A stretch of DNA of 37,079 nucleotides from Verrucomicrobiota bacterium. Its GTDB lineage: Bacteria; Verrucomicrobiota; Verrucomicrobiia; Verrucomicrobiales; DEV007. How positions within the stretch are numbered: position 1 is the first letter of the stretch; each line of letters starts with the position of its first letter. Both the position numbers and the translations under genes were made by a program. This document shows positions 34,566 through 37,079 of this stretch, piece by piece. The notes beneath the pieces are model-generated. The model was not told where the DNA came from. It was given only the letters and a program-made list of their open reading frames with translations, and did not search any database. Where the stretch lies: the NCBI GenBank assembly GCA_024277195.1, contig JAJRVS010000194.1:1-37079 (forward strand), in the 5' to 3' direction.

Positions 34566-34586
34566 ATGGGGTCAAAAATGGGGTCA
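34566..34586 (+). repeat. Tandem ATGGGGTCA pair
   Basis: ATGGGGTCA occurs at 34566-34574 and again at 34578-34586, just after the acyltransferase gene. It resembles the GGTC/TGACC relics at 29174-29299. The rest of the convergent gap to 34723 shows no clear terminator or gene. Confidence 0.35.
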
Positions 34587-34723
34587 GGCAACAATTCTTG
34601 ACAAATGCCACCGCCTTCCTCTTCGCCTCATTTTTTCACCCTACCGACCTCCATATAAAACCCGGTGAATCCATACCTCTTTAACAAAACACCCAGCCAA
34701 TTAGGATTCATTTTTCAGTTACC

Positions 34724-35614
34724 TCAATAATCCCTCGCTAACAAATAGTCAGCAATCTCTCTCAGCCGCTGACCACGCTTGCCAAAAAGCTTCAAGGCCT
34801 GCATTGCTTTTGCGGTCAGCCTTTGGGCTTCCAGCTTGGATTTTTCCAACCCCATCAGAGACGGATAAGTCGCCTTATCGGCCGCCTCATCCTTGCCCGC
34901 GCTCTTGCCCAATTTCTCCGACGTTTGGGTGACATCCAAAATATCGTCAATCACCTGGAAAGCCAAACCCAATGACTGACCAAAAACCGTTAACGCTTCC
35001 AATTTTTTAGGTGTGGCATTGGCGCTCATTCCTCCATAACGAATTGAAGTCGTCAGCAAAGATGCGGTTTTGCCCATGTGAATACGTTTCAACTGAGCCA
35101 ATGTCAAACTCGCCCCTTTGCCTTCACCTTCCAAATCCAAAACCTGGCCAGCGATCAATTTACGACTACCCGAAGTCTCCGCCAACTCCCGCACCATTAC
35201 CGCAGTGCCATAACGCGGCTGCGGCGCGGCATTTGCCACCATTTCAAAAGCAATCGTCAACAAAGCATCTCCCGCCAACACCGCGATCCCTTCCCCGTAT
35301 TTTTTATGGCTGGTGGGATTACCGCGACGAAAATCATCATCATCCATGCAGGGCAAATCATCGTGGATCAACGAGTAAGTGTGCAGACATTCCACCGCTG
35401 CGGCCAGTGGCAGTGCGTCCTCATCACCCCCGCCACAAGCTTCAGCCGCGGCCAGGCAAAGGATCGGTCGCAGGCGTTTGCCGCCGGCAAAAATGCTGTA
35501 GCGCATCGCCTGATGAATCGTCGCCGGACTGGCATTGGCCGCTGGCAATCGTTGCCGCAACTCACGATCGACCCATTTTTGTTTCTCTGAAAGATAAGCC
35601 TTGAGAGTTTTCAT
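34724..35614 (-). CDS. Polyprenyl (farnesyl/geranylgeranyl) diphosphate synthase
   Basis: A 296-residue trans-prenyltransferase that condenses isopentenyl diphosphate with allylic diphosphates. The first aspartate-rich motif lies in HDDLPCMDDDDFRRG and the second in FQVIDDILDVT. The chain-length region before the first motif (LHTYSLIHDDLP) is of the type seen in bacterial IspA-like enzymes, with the two extra residues between the Asp pairs. Either farnesyl or geranylgeranyl product is possible. I chose the ATG at 35614 (MKTLKAYL); an ATG two codons earlier at 35620 is in frame. It follows asd by about 15-21 nt on the same strand and is probably cotranscribed with it. Confidence 0.9.
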   Translation of the reverse strand: MKTLKAYLSEKQKWVDRELRQRLPAANASPATIHQAMRYSIFAGGKRLRPILCLAAAEACGGGDEDALPLAAAVECLHTYSLIHDDLPCMDDDDFRRGNPTSHKKYGEGIAVLAGDALLTIAFEMVANAAPQPRYGTAVMVRELAETSGSRKLIAGQVLDLEGEGKGASLTLAQLKRIHMGKTASLLTTSIRYGGMSANATPKKLEALTVFGQSLGLAFQVIDDILDVTQTSEKLGKSAGKDEAADKATYPSLMGLEKSKLEAQRLTAKAMQALKLFGKRGQRLREIADYLLARDY

Positions 35615-35635
35615 CGTCACTACTTTTTAAATCGA

Positions 35636-36637
35636 TTACAGCAACTCTGCGATCTGCACCGCATTGAGAGCCGCACCCTTCCGCACCTGGTCGCCCACCA
35701 CCCAGAAGGTCAGGCCGTTCTCAAACACCAAATCCTCGCGAATGCGTCCCACCAGGCAATCATCTCCATTGGTTGAATCCAACGGAGTAGGATAAAGCGC
35801 CGCCAAACGATCGTCCACCAATTGCACCCCCGGAGCCGCCTCAATCGCCTCCCGCGCCGCTTCCACCGAACAAGCATCATTAAATTCCGCCGTGATCGCC
35901 ACCGCATGCGAACGATAAACCGGAACCCGCACACAAGTCACCGAAGCCGTCAGACTATCGCTGTGCAAAATCTTGCGCCCCTCATGATGCATCTTCATCT
36001 CCTCTTTGGTGTAACCGTTTTCTTGAAAAACATCCACATGCGGGATGACGTTAAAAGCAATCTGATGCGGATAGACATTTTTCTCAATCGGAGAGCCCTC
36101 GACCAAGGCTGCCACTTGCTGCTCCAGCTCCTGCATGCCCTGCGCTCCGCTGCCGGATACCGCCTGATAACTGGAAGCAATAATATTTTTCACCCCGCCA
36201 AAAGCCTGGTGCAAAGGATTCAAACCCACCAACGAAATGATCGTGGTGCAATTTGGATTAGCAATGATGCCTTCATGTTTCGCCGCATCTTCAGGGTTCA
36301 CTTCCGGAACCACCAGCGGCACGCCTTCGTCCATCCTGAAAGCCGATGAGTTATCGATCACCACCGCGCCTGCGGCCACCGCATGCGGCCCAAATTTCTG
36401 GGAAATGCCTGAGCCCGCACTGAACAAAGCCACATCCACTCCTTCGAATGAATCCGGCGTCAACTCCTGCACTTCGAGTTCGCCATCCTTGAACGGCAAA
36501 AACTTGCCCGCCGAACGCACCGACGCCAACAAAGTGATCTCCGAGGCTGGAAAATTCCGCTGCTCGAGACATCTCAACATCTCAGTTCCAACCGCTCCTG
36601 TGGCTCCCGCCACCGCTATGTGTAATTTTTTGCTCAT
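35636..36637 (-). CDS. asd: Aspartate-semialdehyde dehydrogenase
   Basis: A 333-residue enzyme that makes aspartate semialdehyde for the lysine, threonine and methionine branches and for diaminopimelate. The NADP-binding start is IAVAGATGAVGTEML. The catalytic Cys is in IANPNCTTIISL, the substrate-binding Gln/Ser/Gly lie in SYQAVSGSGAQG, and the catalytic His is in VYRSHAVAI. The length is typical of the bacterial form. A strong ribosome site (GGAGGGAG) precedes the ATG, in contrast to the leaderless-looking metal genes. It is followed closely by the polyprenyl synthase gene. Confidence 0.96.
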   Translation of the reverse strand: MSKKLHIAVAGATGAVGTEMLRCLEQRNFPASEITLLASVRSAGKFLPFKDGELEVQELTPDSFEGVDVALFSAGSGISQKFGPHAVAAGAVVIDNSSAFRMDEGVPLVVPEVNPEDAAKHEGIIANPNCTTIISLVGLNPLHQAFGGVKNIIASSYQAVSGSGAQGMQELEQQVAALVEGSPIEKNVYPHQIAFNVIPHVDVFQENGYTKEEMKMHHEGRKILHSDSLTASVTCVRVPVYRSHAVAITAEFNDACSVEAAREAIEAAPGVQLVDDRLAALYPTPLDSTNGDDCLVGRIREDLVFENGLTFWVVGDQVRKGAALNAVQIAELL

Positions 36638-36741
36638 TGATAGGCTCCCTCCAAAAAAGGTGCCACTCTAGCCCCGAACCCGCATTTTGCAAACCCATGT
36701 GTGTGTAAGCATTAAACCAGTTCTGCTGCCCTGCCTAAGCT

Positions 36742-36754
36742 GCCAACGCTTGGC
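36742..36754. repeat. Small hairpin in the gap upstream of asd
   Basis: GCCAA-CGC-TTGGC is a perfect 5-bp stem, flanked by TAAG and CTTA that extend it with a small bulge. No U-run follows on either strand. It lies between asd and the downstream DUF1080-type gene, and may be a weak terminator or a dispersed palindrome. The gap 36638-36829 holds nothing else I recognise. Confidence 0.3.
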
Positions 36755-36829
36755 TTATACATCGTCATCCTGCTCAATTACAGAATCCCGTCCGCACTAT
36801 CTGCGTAACTATTGGCTCGCTCCCCTTCC

Positions 36830-37079
36830 TCACTTCGCCGCCCGAACCTTAAAATCATCATAAGAAACGCCCTTGCCCGGCGTAGCCATACCCAGCGATG
36901 ACTTGGTCTCGTGGGCAATGCCCTCTGATTTCAGCTCAACGACTTTTTTACCGTCAATTGACACCGTCATCACATCCCCCTTGGTTTGGATCAACAGATC
37001 ATGCCACTTGTCCTCTTCCAGCTCCACCGAAGCCTTGGCCGATTTTGATTCCAACAGCTTTTTGGTTTCTTCATCCAAC
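36830..37079 (-). CDS. DUF1080 (3-keto-disaccharide hydrolase-type) domain protein, 5' partial
   Basis: The reading frame is open to the window edge, so the gene begins beyond base 37079; the visible TTG is probably not its start. The visible 82 residues form the end of a concanavalin-like beta sandwich: EEDKWHDLLIQTKGDVMTVS, IDGKKVVELKSEGIAHETKS, then GVSYDDFKVRAAK. This ending is typical of DUF1080 domains, which are abundant and secreted in Verrucomicrobiota and Planctomycetota and include 3-keto-disaccharide hydrolases. Catalytic residues and any signal peptide lie outside the window. Confidence 0.7.
   Translation of the reverse strand, partial: LDEETKKLLESKSAKASVELEEDKWHDLLIQTKGDVMTVSIDGKKVVELKSEGIAHETKSSLGMATPGKGVSYDDFKVRAAK

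Overview
The window looks like chromosomal DNA of a member of the Verrucomicrobiota or, less likely, the Planctomycetota. This is inference from family content: a membrane Ser/Thr kinase with C-terminal leucine-rich repeats, a secreted SHD1-type protein, an NPCBM carbohydrate-binding module, a DUF1080-type domain, a zincin/VHL-beta fusion and many short intergenic inverted repeats. No rRNA, tRNA, CRISPR array or intact transposase was seen.

Layout. (1) 1-2063: the 3' part of a large zincin metallopeptidase with a VHL-beta module, then a small unknown gene overlapping the remnant of a nucleotidyltransferase. (2) 2070-8162: metal-resistance genes. These are arsR-arsC and an ACR3 arsenite exporter; a MerR-type regulator divergent from a [CopZ N-terminal]-[MerT]-[HMA]-[HMA] fusion; an outer-membrane beta-barrel protein; and a second MerR-type regulator in an operon with a secreted HMA (MerP-like) protein. 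Both MerR-type promoters have the long spacer and dyad typical of the family. (3) 8205-11023: two translationally coupled secreted proteins, a phospholipase C/S1-P1-like protein with NPCBM and a pectate-lyase-type beta-helix protein. (4) 11089-16367: a czcCBA-type RND efflux operon that is visibly decaying. czcC has a +1 frameshift. CzcA is half length, lacks a key proton-relay Asp, and its tail looks like the normal C-terminus joined to the first half. CzcB is intact and carries an unusual Cys/His-rich N-terminus.

(5) 16375-23238: mostly housekeeping genes: a TIGR01777 SDR, a CNNM/CBS/CorC protein, an FmdB zinc ribbon, rpsN, aroE, pyrC and two secreted unknowns. (6) 23412-29129: the kinase-LRR protein, a secreted YHS-truncated haemoglobin fusion, an NtrB/NtrC-like two-component pair and cutA. 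(7) 29440-37079: an RmlC-like cupin, an MsbA-like ABC exporter, an HNH-derived protein that has lost its catalytic residues, a PlsC protein fused to a degenerate adenylating domain, a polyprenyl synthetase, asd, and the 3' end of a DUF1080-type gene.

How the genes fit together. The ars genes would reduce arsenate and export arsenite. The two MerR units would sense a soft metal, probably Hg(II) or another thiophilic ion, and make membrane and periplasmic thiol proteins. No merA or metal P-type ATPase is visible, so the end point of that pathway is unclear. An exact recurring promoter layout, -10 hexamer, 6 nt, then the start codon, precedes both MerR-controlled units and the czc operon. It suggests leaderless mRNAs for metal-response genes. 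All function calls come from reading translated sequence; no database search was possible.
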